From Promethearchaeota archaeon (GTDB taxonomy: Archaea; Asgardarchaeota; Lokiarchaeia; Sigyniarchaeales; SOKP01), in assembly GCA_016839555.1 (NCBI GenBank), contig JAEOUA010000003.1:248001-312000 (forward strand): 64,000 nt of DNA, in the 5' to 3' direction. Numbering within the stretch: the stretch's first letter is position 1; each line of letters begins with the position of its first letter. The notes beneath the pieces are model-generated. The model did not search any database. It saw nothing but the letters and a program-made list of their open reading frames with translations, and was not told the origin of the DNA. Position numbers and translations under genes: made by a program. Shown one piece after another: positions 8,495 to 18,836 of the stretch.

Positions 8495-8824
8495 ATAAAA
8501 TTATAATATCAGAATTAAAAATAGCTCCTTATTTGTAAATTGATTTGATCCTCTTCATTTTAAACTGACTTAAACCTTATTGAGAGTGAATTTCTCTTTT
8601 TTCTAATCCCTTAGTTAAGAATAATAGATAAATAGACTTAAATATGAATCAAACCTTTTGTTTAATTTTCTAACTTTAAAAAGTATAATTAATAAGACTT
8701 AAAACGTATTTTATTGGGGTTTTAATATGATCAGATATATTGAATGATTTATTTTTTATTTACAATTAATTATAATAATATCTAATAATTTACATTAAAA
8801 TAAAATTTAATAATTTAAATTAAA
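8495..8824. other. Intergenic gap without recognisable gene
   Basis: About 330 AT-rich bases between the phosphate operon and purB. I see no open frame with protein-like composition, no tRNA and no strong hairpin. The last 100 bases hold several TATA-like stretches, for example near 8756-8815, that could serve the purB promoter. Confidence 0.5.
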
Positions 8825-10177
8825 ATGTCACCATTAACTCCAATAGAGAACAGATATCGAACGGAAATTGCGGATATTTTTACCCAAGAAAAAAAGCTGG
8901 AAAATTGGTTAAAAGTAGAAGCTGTTTTAGCAAAAGTTCATGCTGATGTAGGGAATATTCCAAGAGAAGCAGCGGATGAAATTAGAAAAAAAGCAAATCT
9001 TGAATATGTCAAATTGGAAAGAGTTGAGCAAATAGATAGAGAAATCCATCATGATCTCATGGCAATGATAAAAGCATTAGCAGAACAATGCGAGGATGAT
9101 GCTGGAAAATATATTCATTTAGGAGCAACTAGTTATGATATTGAAGATACTGCCTTAGCATTACAATTAAGAGAGGGTTTAGAATATTTAAAAAATTCCT
9201 TAATAGAACTAATTAAAACCTTAACCAATTTAGCAGAGCAAACAAAAAACTTAATTTGTATTGGACGAACACATGGTCAACACGCAATCCCTACTACATA
9301 TGGGATGAGATTTGGAGTGTGGGCATATGAAATTGATCGCCATCTAAAACGATTAGATCAAATTAAAGAGCGGATTTCTTATGGCAAAATGTCTGGGGCA
9401 GTTGGAACGATGGCAAGCTTTGGAGATAAAGGAATGGAAATTCAAGAAAAAGTCATGAGAGAATTAAATCTAAATGCTGTCTTAATAGCAAATCAAGTAT
9501 TACAGCGAGATCGGCATGCTGAGGTAATATTTTTAACCTCACTTATAGGACAAACTTTAGCTAAAATTGCGAAAGAAAATAGAATCCTTCAGAGAAATGA
9601 AATTGCCGAAATATTCGAACCATTTAAAAAAAAGCAAGTTGGAAGCTCCACGATGCCACATAAACGAAATCCTCACAAATCTGAAAGAATATGTAGCTTA
9701 GCACGAATCTTAAAATCCAATGTAATAGCTAGCTTGGATAATATAATATTAGAAGATGAAAGAGATTTGACTAATTCTGCATCTGAGAGAGTGTTATTTC
9801 CGGAAAACTTTATCTATCTTGATTTTATGTTGGAACAATTAACTAAAAATCTAAAAGGATTAGAAATTAATAAAAAAAATATTGAAAAAAACCTTAATCT
9901 TACTAAGGGAGCCTGCTTAGCAGAAAAGATTATGCTACATCTAGTTGAAAAAGGTATCGGGAGGCAAGAGGCGCATGAGATTTTACGCCAAGCCGTTATT
10001 AAAGCACAAAAAGAAGATCTATTTCTTTATGAGATATTAAGTAAGCATGAAGAAATAAAAGATAAATTTTCAGAGCAAGAGTTGAAAGAATTGTTGGATC
10101 CGCATAATTATATCGGGACTGCGGTATTACAAGTTCAAAATCTAGTGAAATACTTAAAGAAAAAATATAACTTTTAA
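8825..10177 (+). CDS. purB: Adenylosuccinate lyase
   Basis: 450 residues, normal family length. The fumarase/aspartase-superfamily signature GSSTMPHKRNP begins at residue 273, and RTHGQHAIPTT (about 147-157), with the catalytic His, and ATSYDIEDTA are present. PurB acts twice in purine synthesis, splitting SAICAR to AICAR and adenylosuccinate to AMP, each with release of fumarate. It is monocistronic here, with AT-rich gaps on both sides. purM lies 15 kb away, so the purine genes are scattered. Confidence 0.95.
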   Translation: MSPLTPIENRYRTEIADIFTQEKKLENWLKVEAVLAKVHADVGNIPREAADEIRKKANLEYVKLERVEQIDREIHHDLMAMIKALAEQCEDDAGKYIHLGATSYDIEDTALALQLREGLEYLKNSLIELIKTLTNLAEQTKNLICIGRTHGQHAIPTTYGMRFGVWAYEIDRHLKRLDQIKERISYGKMSGAVGTMASFGDKGMEIQEKVMRELNLNAVLIANQVLQRDRHAEVIFLTSLIGQTLAKIAKENRILQRNEIAEIFEPFKKKQVGSSTMPHKRNPHKSERICSLARILKSNVIASLDNIILEDERDLTNSASERVLFPENFIYLDFMLEQLTKNLKGLEINKKNIEKNLNLTKGACLAEKIMLHLVEKGIGRQEAHEILRQAVIKAQKEDLFLYEILSKHEEIKDKFSEQELKELLDPHNYIGTAVLQVQNLVKYLKKKYNF

Positions 10178-10390
10178 ATATTAATTACTCTTTTTAAAAC
10201 CTACTGTTTTCTAAAATAATTTGATACCATTATCAATAGATTTTAGTTGTTATAAAAAATTGAATTAATGTTTTATTAAATTTTCTCTGTTGTTTCTACT
10301 AATTTCTAAATATTTCTCGAGTATCTTTTATAAATAATAATGCGTAGATTCAAATTTTAATGAAAATATGAGGAGATATGAGAGATTGAT

Positions 10391-12502
10391 ATGATCAAAG
10401 ATAATCAAAAAAAACCTAATAATTTAATTAAAGAAAAAAGCCCTTATCTCTTACAACATGCTTATAATCCTGTGAATTGGTATGCATGGGGCGATGAGGC
10501 GTTTAGAGCAGTGAAGACCCAAGATAGGCCAATATTTCTTTCTATAGGGTATTCTACTTGCCATTGGTGCCATGTAATGGCACATGAATCATTTGAAGAT
10601 CCTGAAGTTGCTCAATTAATTAATGAAACCTTCATTCCCATTAAAGTAGACCGAGAAGAAAGACCTGATGTTGATAAAATATGTATGTTTGCATGTCAAT
10701 TAATGTCAGGAAGGGGGGGATGGCCCTTAACCATTATGATGACTCCCGATAAAAAACCTTTTTTTGCAGGAACTTATATTCCTAAAGAAGCTAGATTTGG
10801 TCAACCTGGGCTTTTAGAATTAATCCCAAAAGTTAAAGATATGTGGGAAAATCAGAGAGATAAATTATTTCAAGCAAGTGAGAAGGTTACTTTTGCGATT
10901 CAAAATGCGTTAAATGAAGCTCCCGGTGAAAAATTAGATAAAGAAACTCTAAGGGAAGCTTATGCGCAACTTTCAAAAAGATTCGATTCTCAAAGTGGAG
11001 GGTTTGGAATGGCACCTAAATTTCCCACTCCTCATAATTTTTATTTTTTACTAAGATATTGGAAAAGAACTGGAGATGAAAAGACCTTAAAAATGGTGGA
11101 AAAAACCCTTCAAGAAATGCGGAAAGGGGGTATTTATGATCATATCGGATTTGGATTTCATAGGTACTCAACTGATTCAAGGTGGTTCCTTCCACATTTT
11201 GAAAAGATGTTATATGATCAAGCTTTATTAGCTATAGCATATTTGGAGGCATATCAAGCCACAAACAAAGAATTTCATGCTCAAATAGCAAGAGAAATTT
11301 TCACGTATGTTTTACGAGATATGACCTCTAAGGACGGAGGATTTTATTCTGCGGAGGATGCTGATAGTGAGGGTGTTGAGGGAAAATTTTATGTGTGGTC
11401 TAAACAAGAGATTGAAGATATATTAGGGAAAGGGGAAAGAAATACGGAATTATTTATAGAGAGTTATAATATTACAGATTCGGGAAATTATAAGGAAGAA
11501 GCATCAAAACAAAAAACAGGAAAAAGCATTTTATTTCTTAAAAAATCTTTTGAAGATCTTGCCTTGGATTATAAAACAAGCCCGTCAGAATTGAAAGAAA
11601 AATTAGAAGAAGCACGTAAGAAAATATTTTCATATCGTGAAAAACGAATTCATCCCCATAAGGATGATAAAATATTAACGGATTGGAATGGAATTATGAT
11701 ATCTGCCCTCGCACAAGGGGCGAGAATATTAAATGATGAGGAATTACTTAATGCTGCTGAAAAAGCTATAAATTTCATGCTGACTCATCTCAGAACAGCA
11801 AATGGAAAATTAATGCATCGATTTCGAGAGGGCAAAGCCGGGATTAATGCTTATGTTGATGACTACTCTTTTATGATATGGGGTTTGATTGAAATGTATC
11901 AAACAACTTTCGAGACTAAATACCTTAAATTAGCTCTGGATCTAAATAATACCTTAATTTCAGATTTTTGGGATGAAAATATTGGAGGTTTTTATTTTAC
12001 TTCCGATGATGGGGAACAATTAATTATCAGACAGAAAGAAATTTATGATGGTGCAATACCTTCGGGAAATTCTGTCGCTATGATGAATTTGCTCAAATTG
12101 AGCTATTTAACAGGAAATCTTGAATTTGAAAGAAAAGCAGACATTATTAGTAGAGTATTCGCGGAAAAAATTAAATTAAATCCCAGTGCTTTTACAATGC
12201 TTATGAGTGCGGTAGATTTTGGTATCGGTCCTTCGTATAAATTAGTTATTGCGGGAGATTCTAATGCAGAAGATACAAAAGCTATGATAGAAGAAATCAG
12301 AAAACATTTTTTCCCTAATATTATGCTTATACAACGCCCAATGGAGCTTGAAAGTCCTGAAATTGATCAGATTGCCTATTTTATTAAACTATATTATGAT
12401 ATAGATAAAAAAGCTACCGCATATGCATGTTTCAATCAAGGTTGTAAACCTGCTACTACTAGCAAAACCCAAATGCTTGAATATCTAAATTCAAATTGGT
12501 AA
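10391..12502 (+). CDS. Thioredoxin domain-containing protein, DUF255/YyaL (SSP411) family
   Basis: 703 residues, the expected length. The N-terminal thioredoxin-fold domain (about 1-170) begins with [14 protein letters not shown] and carries the C57-H-W-C60 redox pair in [14 protein letters not shown]. The remainder is an (alpha/alpha)6-barrel like that of N-acylglucosamine 2-epimerases, with [11 protein letters not shown] and [14 protein letters not shown] as family landmarks. Its exact reaction is unknown; a thiol-redox or sugar-related role has been suggested for the family. It stands alone, with a short membrane protein downstream. Confidence 0.9.
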   Translation: MIKDNQKKPNNLIKEKSPYLLQHAYNPVNWYAWGDEAFRAVKTQDRPIFLSIGYSTCHWCHVMAHESFEDPEVAQLINETFIPIKVDREERPDVDKICMFACQLMSGRGGWPLTIMMTPDKKPFFAGTYIPKEARFGQPGLLELIPKVKDMWENQRDKLFQASEKVTFAIQNALNEAPGEKLDKETLREAYAQLSKRFDSQSGGFGMAPKFPTPHNFYFLLRYWKRTGDEKTLKMVEKTLQEMRKGGIYDHIGFGFHRYSTDSRWFLPHFEKMLYDQALLAIAYLEAYQATNKEFHAQIAREIFTYVLRDMTSKDGGFYSAEDADSEGVEGKFYVWSKQEIEDILGKGERNTELFIESYNITDSGNYKEEASKQKTGKSILFLKKSFEDLALDYKTSPSELKEKLEEARKKIFSYREKRIHPHKDDKILTDWNGIMISALAQGARILNDEELLNAAEKAINFMLTHLRTANGKLMHRFREGKAGINAYVDDYSFMIWGLIEMYQTTFETKYLKLALDLNNTLISDFWDENIGGFYFTSDDGEQLIIRQKEIYDGAIPSGNSVAMMNLLKLSYLTGNLEFERKADIISRVFAEKIKLNPSAFTMLMSAVDFGIGPSYKLVIAGDSNAEDTKAMIEEIRKHFFPNIMLIQRPMELESPEIDQIAYFIKLYYDIDKKATAYACFNQGCKPATTSKTQMLEYLNSNW

Positions 12503-12650
12503 AATTTGACTATTCTTACTTAATCCCTCTTTTTATTAGACAAGGAAACTTAAATGAAATATTTCCAAATAATCATATATATTAATGATACTTAATTACA
12601 TGTTTTCAATTCATTTTATTAAAAATTAGAAATAAAAAGTGTGTTAAAAA

Positions 12651-13022
12651 TTGAATTTTAGCTATTTTAAACAGCTAATTATTTTTCTAATAGTTACAAT
12701 AATCATTACAATAATACTACAGCTTCTTCATGTGGGAGATATAGTACTTTTCATTGGTTTGATGGTTTTATTTGTATTAGGCAGTGTGAGCTATTTTACT
12801 TCATTGAAAGATGTCTCTGAAGATCTTAATCGAGAGTTCTCCCCTAGTTTAAAAAATTTTAGTCCATTGATTATATTTTTAGTAGTTAGCATTCCCATTT
12901 CGATTGTCATTTTTGTACTAAAAACCAGCGAACTTGTTAAGATGGTTGGTCTAGTTATCTTATTGATATTCATCTCCATTGTATATTATTTAGGAATGCG
13001 AATCGTGTTAAAGGAATCTTAG
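12651..13022 (+). CDS. Small four-helix membrane protein, unknown function
   Basis: 123 residues from a TTG start, with four clear hydrophobic segments (about 8-26, 31-48, 70-88, 97-115) arranged as two similar hairpins joined by a charged loop (LKDVSEDLNREFS). Each hairpin opens with a related pattern (LIIFLIVTIIIT and LIIFLVVSIPIS), suggesting internal duplication. No conserved catalytic residues are visible. The TTG was chosen because no ATG lies near the N-terminus. Confidence 0.55.
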   Translation: MNFSYFKQLIIFLIVTIIITIILQLLHVGDIVLFIGLMVLFVLGSVSYFTSLKDVSEDLNREFSPSLKNFSPLIIFLVVSIPISIVIFVLKTSELVKMVGLVILLIFISIVYYLGMRIVLKES

Positions 13023-13152
13023 ATCAGCAATTAGAAATGTTTTGAAGAAGTTTAGAAGATTAATGAAAAAAAGAACTAAAAATATAAAAATTTTTTAACA
13101 TTTTCTTTAATTCCAAATATATTTTTCTGAAAAAATAGAAAAAGGGAGAAAC

Positions 13153-13392
13153 TTATGCTTTTTCTCTCAAACGAGTGTTCACTAATTTTTTTAATTCTTC
13201 TACAAATTCTACAGAATTCATCTCTTTTTGAGTTATAAAAACTTTAATGCCATCTGGTCCCTCTATGTATGCAGAGGGATATTTAGCATCTGTGACTTCT
13301 GGATAGTACTTCTCAAACTCATCTCTATGATAAAATTCAACGTTCACTTCCTGATCTAATTCAGTTATATATTGAGCCCATTCTTTTTTCAT
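13153..13392 (-). CDS. Small hypothetical protein, possibly thioredoxin-like
   Basis: 79 residues, soluble and acidic-basic mixed. The order VNVEFYHRDEFEKYYPE, then YPSAYIEGPDGIKVFI, then a terminal helix EFVEELKKLV recalls the second half of a thioredoxin/glutaredoxin fold (cis-Pro-like region, two strands, helix) but there are no cysteines. I do not recognise a family. It is convergent with the preceding membrane protein and has its own AT-rich upstream region. Confidence 0.45.
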   Translation of the reverse strand: MKKEWAQYITELDQEVNVEFYHRDEFEKYYPEVTDAKYPSAYIEGPDGIKVFITQKEMNSVEFVEELKKLVNTRLREKA

Positions 13393-13675
13393 TCCAAAAT
13401 TACCAAACGTAACTGCGCATAGATATATTTAAACCTAATAATTATTAACTTAATTATTTCTACATTTTAACGTTTCAAATTACTTTATTTAGGCAATTTT
13501 TAGAAGTAATATCATTAAATTATAGGATATTATTATTTCTATGGAAAGAGCAAAAAGTATTAATCACTATTTAAATCTGATGGTTTTAAGAAATAAATGG
13601 TATTATTTTTAGAAATTCTTTCACTTATGAATTAAATGGATTTTATAGCTTTAAAATTATGATTTGTTTCTGTTT

Positions 13676-14410
13676 ATGAAAAATAAAGAATATGTAAATC
13701 TAAGTGAAAAAGTATTAAAGGTTTATCAATATGCAGAACACATAGTAAATGAGGGAGGTTACGGCAAACAGGTAGAATCTCTGAAGGAATTAATGGAAAC
13801 AAAACCATACAAAACAATTTCAGTAGAGGAATTCTTTAGAGAATATACATGGGTGGTATTTACTTGTGGTTTTAAAGCAGCTTATGTGCAAAAATACTGG
13901 AATAACATAAAAAGAATGTGTTGTGGCTTTGATATATCTAAAACAAAAGAATTATCATTTGAGGAGCTCTTAGAGGTAAGTCCGATAAAGAATAAGAAGA
14001 AATTAAAAGCTATTAAACAATCATGTGAAATCATTAATGATTGTTTTGTTGAAAAGATCCATAAAATCAAAGATAAAGATGAAGCTAAAGATTTATTTAA
14101 AACTCTTCCTTTTATTGGAGAAATCACAGTATATCATATAATGAGAAATATTGGGATTGATTGCTTTAAACCAGATCGTCATATAGTTCATATAACAAGA
14201 GATCTTAATATTTCAGAAACAGATTTATTTCAAATTATTTGTTCAAAATATAAAGAATATATTGGTGTTATTGATTATATTCTTTGGCGTGCATCCGCAA
14301 CATTACATAATTTACAACCCAATTCATCTTTGGTGGAATTCGCGCTGAATGGAAAGCAATTGAATGAAGTTCCAAAAAATAATTTTATGAATAGTAATTT
14401 TTTATTCTAA
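13676..14410 (+). CDS. Helix-hairpin-helix DNA glycosylase-like protein
   Basis: About 244 residues, all-helical. The segment LPFIGEITVYHIMRNIG is a helix-hairpin-helix, and KPDRHIVHITRDL gives the Asp of the HhH-GPD superfamily (the catalytic Asp of AlkA/Nth/MutY). The Lys used by bifunctional glycosylase-lyases is absent from the hairpin (GEIT), so a monofunctional glycosylase or a non-catalytic relative is more likely. There is no C-terminal [4Fe-4S] cysteine cluster. ATG 13676 was taken over an upstream TTG (13664). Substrate unknown. Confidence 0.6.
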   Translation: MKNKEYVNLSEKVLKVYQYAEHIVNEGGYGKQVESLKELMETKPYKTISVEEFFREYTWVVFTCGFKAAYVQKYWNNIKRMCCGFDISKTKELSFEELLEVSPIKNKKKLKAIKQSCEIINDCFVEKIHKIKDKDEAKDLFKTLPFIGEITVYHIMRNIGIDCFKPDRHIVHITRDLNISETDLFQIICSKYKEYIGVIDYILWRASATLHNLQPNSSLVEFALNGKQLNEVPKNNFMNSNFLF

Positions 14411-14547
14411 TAATTCCAAGATCGCTATAAAAATAGATTTTGAAATAAAAATTCATTAGCATTTCAACCAATTTTTAGATTATAGATAAAATGTATTTAT
14501 TTTAAGAAAAAGTTATTATTTTAAGAAAAAAAATAAAGAGAAATACA

Positions 14548-15924
14548 ATGATTTTAAAAAGAATTAAATCAGAAGGCTTAGCTCATATATCTTATTTCAT
14601 TGCCTCAGAAAGTGAAGCTTGTGTAATCGATCCACGAAGAGATATTGGGAAATATATTGAATTGGCCTATAAAGAAGATGCTACTATAAAATATATATTC
14701 GAAACACATCGAAATGAAGATTATGTAATCGGATCTGTTGAACTTGCTCAAGATGGAAACGCCAAAATCTTTCATGGGCCTAACTTGGATTTTCAATATG
14801 GTAATACTTTACAAGAAGGTCAAGAATTCCAAGTAGGAAATTTGAAGATAGGATGGATTTATACCCCAGGACATACTGATGAAAGTGTTTCCTATATACT
14901 CTATGATTTAGATTCAGGGCCAGAGCCGATAATGGCCTTTACGGGAGATACATTGTTTATTGGCGATGTGGGAAGAACAGACATGTATGGTCCAGATGAA
15001 GACAGAAGGATGGCGGAAAATCTTTATGAAAGTCTTTTTAATAAAATTCTTCCTTTAGGAGATCATGTAATTGTATGTCCAGCTCACGGATCTGGTTCTG
15101 TTTGCGGAGGAAATATCAGTGAGCGAGAACATAGTACCATTGGAATTGAGAGAATGCAAAATCCGGCATTACAACTTACTGATAAGGAGGAATTTATTCA
15201 ATATAAGATGAATGAAAACCATTTTTATGCTCCCTATTTTAAAATGATGGAGAAATATAACCGAGAAGGGGCACCACTTTTAAAGACTCGTCCAAAAGCG
15301 AAACCAATGTCTCCTAAAGAATTTCAAGTTAAAATGGAAAAAGGAGCATTCTGCGTTGATACTCGTGAACCCGCTGATTTTGGCGGAGCACATATTGAGG
15401 GCTCTTATAATATCATCCTCGATGGACTTCCCCTCTTTAGCGGGTGGGTATTGATCTATGATAAACCAATCCTATTAATTGTAAAAGATTATCAAGATCT
15501 CGAGAAAGCTATCAGATTTTTAAATAGATTAGGTTATGATAATATAATTGGTTACTTAACAGGTGGTATAATAGGGTGGTATAGTCATAATTTTCCCACC
15601 AAGTCTATTCCTCTATTAACTGCGAGAGAATTGAAAAAGAAAATCGAAAAAAATGAGGATATCTTTATTTTAGATGTAAGAAGCCAAGATGAATGGGAAA
15701 CAGGGTATATAGAATCAGCAAATCATATCTATATTGGTAAATTAAAAACTAATTTAGAGCATGTACCACATGGAAAACAAATTGTTACTTTGTGCGGGAA
15801 TGGCACCAGAGCAAGTCTTGCAGCAAGTCTTTTGCGAAAAGAGGGATATAAAGATGTAATGAATGTTTTGGGCAGTATGAAAGCTTGGAATAGCGGAGGA
15901 TATCCTGTCGTCAAGGAAAATTAA
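14548..15924 (+). CDS. MBL-fold hydrolase with two rhodanese domains (persulfide dioxygenase-like)
   Basis: 458 residues: a metallo-beta-lactamase domain (1-235), a degenerate rhodanese (about 260-355) and a second rhodanese (about 365-455). The MBL part looks like ETHE1/Blh persulfide dioxygenases in TPGHTDESVSY, TGDTLFIGDVGRTDMYG and CPAHGSGS, but the usual THxHxDH motif is T53-H54-R-N-E-D58-Y, so two histidine ligands are missing. The first rhodanese has no active-site Cys. The second has C416 in the loop CGNGTR and should be active. It probably handles sulfane sulfur. An AhpD-like and a DUF302 protein follow on the same strand, forming a redox/sulfur group. Confidence 0.85.
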   Translation: MILKRIKSEGLAHISYFIASESEACVIDPRRDIGKYIELAYKEDATIKYIFETHRNEDYVIGSVELAQDGNAKIFHGPNLDFQYGNTLQEGQEFQVGNLKIGWIYTPGHTDESVSYILYDLDSGPEPIMAFTGDTLFIGDVGRTDMYGPDEDRRMAENLYESLFNKILPLGDHVIVCPAHGSGSVCGGNISEREHSTIGIERMQNPALQLTDKEEFIQYKMNENHFYAPYFKMMEKYNREGAPLLKTRPKAKPMSPKEFQVKMEKGAFCVDTREPADFGGAHIEGSYNIILDGLPLFSGWVLIYDKPILLIVKDYQDLEKAIRFLNRLGYDNIIGYLTGGIIGWYSHNFPTKSIPLLTARELKKKIEKNEDIFILDVRSQDEWETGYIESANHIYIGKLKTNLEHVPHGKQIVTLCGNGTRASLAASLLRKEGYKDVMNVLGSMKAWNSGGYPVVKEN

Positions 15925-15973
15925 GCTCTTTATTAATAAATAAAAATAAAAAAAAAATAACAGAGGATAAAAA

Positions 15974-16312
15974 ATGGGAAATACAAAAGATAAATTAATG
16001 GCTGTTGATAAAACTCTTAAGAATTTAGGAGCGCTCAATCCTAAAGCTATGAAAAGTTTCAAGGAATATATGAATTCCGTGAAAATGGAGGGGATTTTAT
16101 CACCTAAAATAAAAACTATTATAGGCGTGGCTGTTGCTGTTTCAAAACAGTGTGAATATTGCGTTCCATTTTATGTTAAGCAGGCATTGGATAGTGGTGC
16201 CACTAAAGAAGAGATATTAGATGCTTGTATGATGGCTGCATTATTAGGAGGTGGTCCTGCTATCACATTCATAAAACATGTATATGATGCCCTAGAGGAG
16301 TTAACGAAATAA
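15974..16312 (+). CDS. Carboxymuconolactone decarboxylase/AhpD-like protein
   Basis: 112 residues, all-helical, standard for a single-domain CMD/AhpD-like protein. The redox pair C60-E-Y-C63 lies in SKQCEYCVPFYVKQA. In AhpD peroxidases a His follows four residues after the second Cys; here that position is Tyr, so classical AhpD chemistry may be altered. DSGATKEEILDACMMAA is the second conserved helix. It starts 50 bases after the MBL-rhodanese gene and ends just before the DUF302 gene, which suggests co-transcription and a thiol-redox role. Confidence 0.85.
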   Translation: MGNTKDKLMAVDKTLKNLGALNPKAMKSFKEYMNSVKMEGILSPKIKTIIGVAVAVSKQCEYCVPFYVKQALDSGATKEEILDACMMAALLGGGPAITFIKHVYDALEELTK

Positions 16313-16360
16313 TTTTTGTCTATTAAAAAAAATCAAATAATTAAATACGAGATGATTAAG

Positions 16361-16756
16361 ATGGTAGATATATTAAAAAAAGAACTTTCTATGAAATTTA
16401 ATGATGCTGTGGAGCATGTAAGAAAAATTGTCGAGGATGAGGGTTTTAGTGTAATGCTTGTAAAAAATATAGATGAAATTTTCAAAAAAAAACTCGGAGT
16501 CAAAGAATATGAGAGATATACAATTATTTTAGCATGTGCTCCTCAATTTGCTAAAGGAGCATTAGATGTTTCTAAAAATGTGGGCCTTCTTTTTCCTTGT
16601 AGTTTCGCAGTTTATGAAGATCAAGGAAAAATATATGTTGGCCATGCGTCTATCATGAAAATTGCTCCTGAAGTTGGTCTAGCACCCCAAGATAAAATGG
16701 CACCTGTAATTGAAGCCACTGGTAAGGCAGTTCACGCAGCATGGGATAAATTATAA
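16361..16756 (+). CDS. DUF302 family protein
   Basis: About 131 residues from ATG 16361; a near-match to the archaeal ribosome binding sequence (GAGATGAT, 16349-16356) lies just upstream, so the upstream in-frame TTG 16316 and ATG 16352 are less likely. The pattern FNDAVEHVRKIVEDEGFSV, then KKLGVKEYERYTIILACAP, then LLFPCSFAVYEDQGK is typical of DUF302, a small alpha/beta domain often found beside sulfur and redox genes. It lies close behind the AhpD-like gene. Function unknown. Confidence 0.8.
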   Translation: MVDILKKELSMKFNDAVEHVRKIVEDEGFSVMLVKNIDEIFKKKLGVKEYERYTIILACAPQFAKGALDVSKNVGLLFPCSFAVYEDQGKIYVGHASIMKIAPEVGLAPQDKMAPVIEATGKAVHAAWDKL

Positions 16757-17083
16757 TTAAAAAATTTTTTTAAAAAATTCTATTTCTTTTTTTATTCTAA
16801 AATTTCTAATGAGATTTTCCTAAAAATGCCTAATATAGTTAGATTAAGTATTCTTCAGCTATAGGATTTTCATGGATACATTCTTTCAAAGAATATACTA
16901 TATTTTAAAGACGGAATTTGTATTTTAAAGCATAGATGAATTAAGAGCGTATATAAAAAAAATAGTCTTATAAAAATTAAAACATATATTAAATTGTAGC
17001 AATATGAGGATTTAATGATTTTTATTGCCCTTTCCAGCAATAGTTTTATCCTCAAAGAAGATTTTAAGCTAGGCTCTATTAAT
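16757..17083. other. Convergent intergenic gap
   Basis: About 330 AT-rich bases between the converging DUF302 and membrane-protein genes. T-rich tracts follow the DUF302 stop (16765-16795) and may end transcription. I see no protein-like frame or RNA gene. Confidence 0.5.
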
Positions 17084-18412
17084 TTAATCTATCTTATTTT
17101 TGTTCTTATTTTGAAGAAAATAGCACAGTAATAATAGTAGAAGTGATATTTCATTGATGAAAAAAAATATCCAATAAATAATTGGATTTAACGAAACTGC
17201 TTTTATATATCTTTGAATTAAGTAGGTTATCAAAAATATTATCAATAAAAAACTCATGAATGTTTTCAAATCTTTATGTTTCCGATTTAATTCTACAATA
17301 ATATTTCCAAGCTCAATTGCGCCTAAATAAAATATAATTGGAAAAAAATATAAAATCACTCTATAATCCAAATCAAATCCAATGATTGATACAAAAATAC
17401 TCAGATAAGCAAAATTCACACCTATAAATACAAATATAAAAAGAAATTGCTTCTTTTTGATATTTTTAATTAAAATATATATACTTAATATGGTAAAAAC
17501 CAATCCAATTAAAACAAATAAAAAATAGAATTCTAATGGAATTCCAAGAAGTATTCCATTTAATAATACTTGTATAAATGATGATATGCTTGAAAATAAA
17601 CTCGAATATAAATTAAGGTAAAAAGTATTTTGTACCTTCCAATTATAAAACGGATTTCCAAATCTATAATCACTAAATAATAACCAGAAAAAAAAAGATA
17701 ATATAAAAGCAAGGACTATAATCATAACTTTTTTTATGGATATGGTTTCAAATTTAAATTTAAAGATTTTTAATTTTGAGATAACAAAAAAAAATACAAT
17801 TATAATTGTACTAAAAAGTCCCGCAGTTAAAAGAGTGAGTGTCAGATATGAAATTGAAAGCGCTAAGAATATATTATCTTGTAATTTCATTTTTTCTTTT
17901 ATAATAGTAAAATAGAATATGATAATAATCAAAAGTGCTAATAGATTTTCTCTTAATCCTAAAGCTGAATCAATTATGAAGGGAAGAGAGAAAGATATTA
18001 AAAAACTTACGATTAACCCAGTATATTTTGATTTTTCTCTATTTTTCTTATTTTCTCCAAAATATTTCAGAGAAGCTTTAGTAAATATAATGTAAGAACA
18101 AATTATTAATAAAATACCAGAAGTAAATGAAGCTAATTTAGCAGATAAAATATAATTAGAATAAGTAGATACTATGTTATTATTTGTAGGGAATATCAAA
18201 TTGGTCAATAAAATAAATAAAACAATTAAAAGTGGAAAACCTGGTGGTCTTACTGAATAGTAAAAAACCTCAATTATACCTACGGCTCCACGTATATAAG
18301 TTGGAGTATCAAGAGCATCGGGAAGTGTTTTTAAATGGTATAACCTAATGAGAGACCCTATTATTAATACAATTAAAAACCAATAATCACTTGTTCCTAA
18401 TCTTTTTTTCAA
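17084..18412 (-). CDS. Multi-pass membrane protein, GT-C (glycosyltransferase family 39)-like
   Basis: 442 residues with about 11-12 hydrophobic segments. The layout fits GT-C lipid-linked sugar transferases: an early acidic residue in the first external loop (LPDALDTPTYIRG), YYSVRPPGFPLLI before the second/third segment (the family often has RPPGYPLL here), and LGLRENLLALL. I infer transfer of a sugar from a polyprenyl carrier to protein or lipid at the cell surface, but without the canonical DE motif this is tentative. Starts at TTG 18412; no better start is visible. Monocistronic. Confidence 0.55.
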   Translation of the reverse strand: MKKRLGTSDYWFLIVLIIGSLIRLYHLKTLPDALDTPTYIRGAVGIIEVFYYSVRPPGFPLLIVLFILLTNLIFPTNNNIVSTYSNYILSAKLASFTSGILLIICSYIIFTKASLKYFGENKKNREKSKYTGLIVSFLISFSLPFIIDSALGLRENLLALLIIIIFYFTIIKEKMKLQDNIFLALSISYLTLTLLTAGLFSTIIIVFFFVISKLKIFKFKFETISIKKVMIIVLAFILSFFFWLLFSDYRFGNPFYNWKVQNTFYLNLYSSLFSSISSFIQVLLNGILLGIPLEFYFLFVLIGLVFTILSIYILIKNIKKKQFLFIFVFIGVNFAYLSIFVSIIGFDLDYRVILYFFPIIFYLGAIELGNIIVELNRKHKDLKTFMSFLLIIFLITYLIQRYIKAVSLNPIIYWIFFFINEISLLLLLLCYFLQNKNKNKID

Positions 18413-18679
18413 TTTAAAAACCTTATAATAAAGTTTGATATTACACTTAAATTGTATTTATAACTTAAATCTTTCCTTTAATTAAATATTTTAAAAACTA
18501 TTCGATATTGATGAATAATTTTAACTTGATTTAAAATCTAATAATAATAATTCTTTTACATTATTTTTTCTATTGTGAGAGAATAATTTTTTTAATTATT
18601 ATTAAAATTAGTTAGTTATTATCTTATTATGATTCTTTCAAATTTTTATGAGTTTTCTTATTCTTAGTTATTTTAGAAA

Positions 18680-18781
18680 TTAAAAACAAATTCAGCAAGA
18701 TTCTTTTCATACCTCTATAGAATGATCTACTTCCTTAATTCTTTTAAATTCCTTTAGCTTATTATAGAAACGAAAATTATT
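18680..18781 (-). pseudogene. Relic of an alpha/beta hydrolase C-terminus
   Basis: The minus strand of this gap translates from 18781 as NNFRFYNKLKEFKRIKEVDH followed by SIEV-stop. It lines up with the C-terminal part of the intact hydrolase at 30054-30701, which has NHYSFYHEPKTFEIIKGADH at the same place, and DNA similarity continues past the stop (TCAGCAAG is shared). The N-terminal three quarters are missing and frames are broken. The rest of the gap (18413-18680) is AT-rich with no recognisable gene. Confidence 0.65.
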
Positions 18782-18836
18782 TAGATCTTATCAAACTTTC
18801 TACTAGAATAATTTTATTATCACAAAATAGCTAGAA

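Noticed and set aside
13541-13612. A 23-codon open frame between the small hypothetical gene and the glycosylase-like gene
   Set aside because: Too short, no ribosome site and no homology; probably chance.
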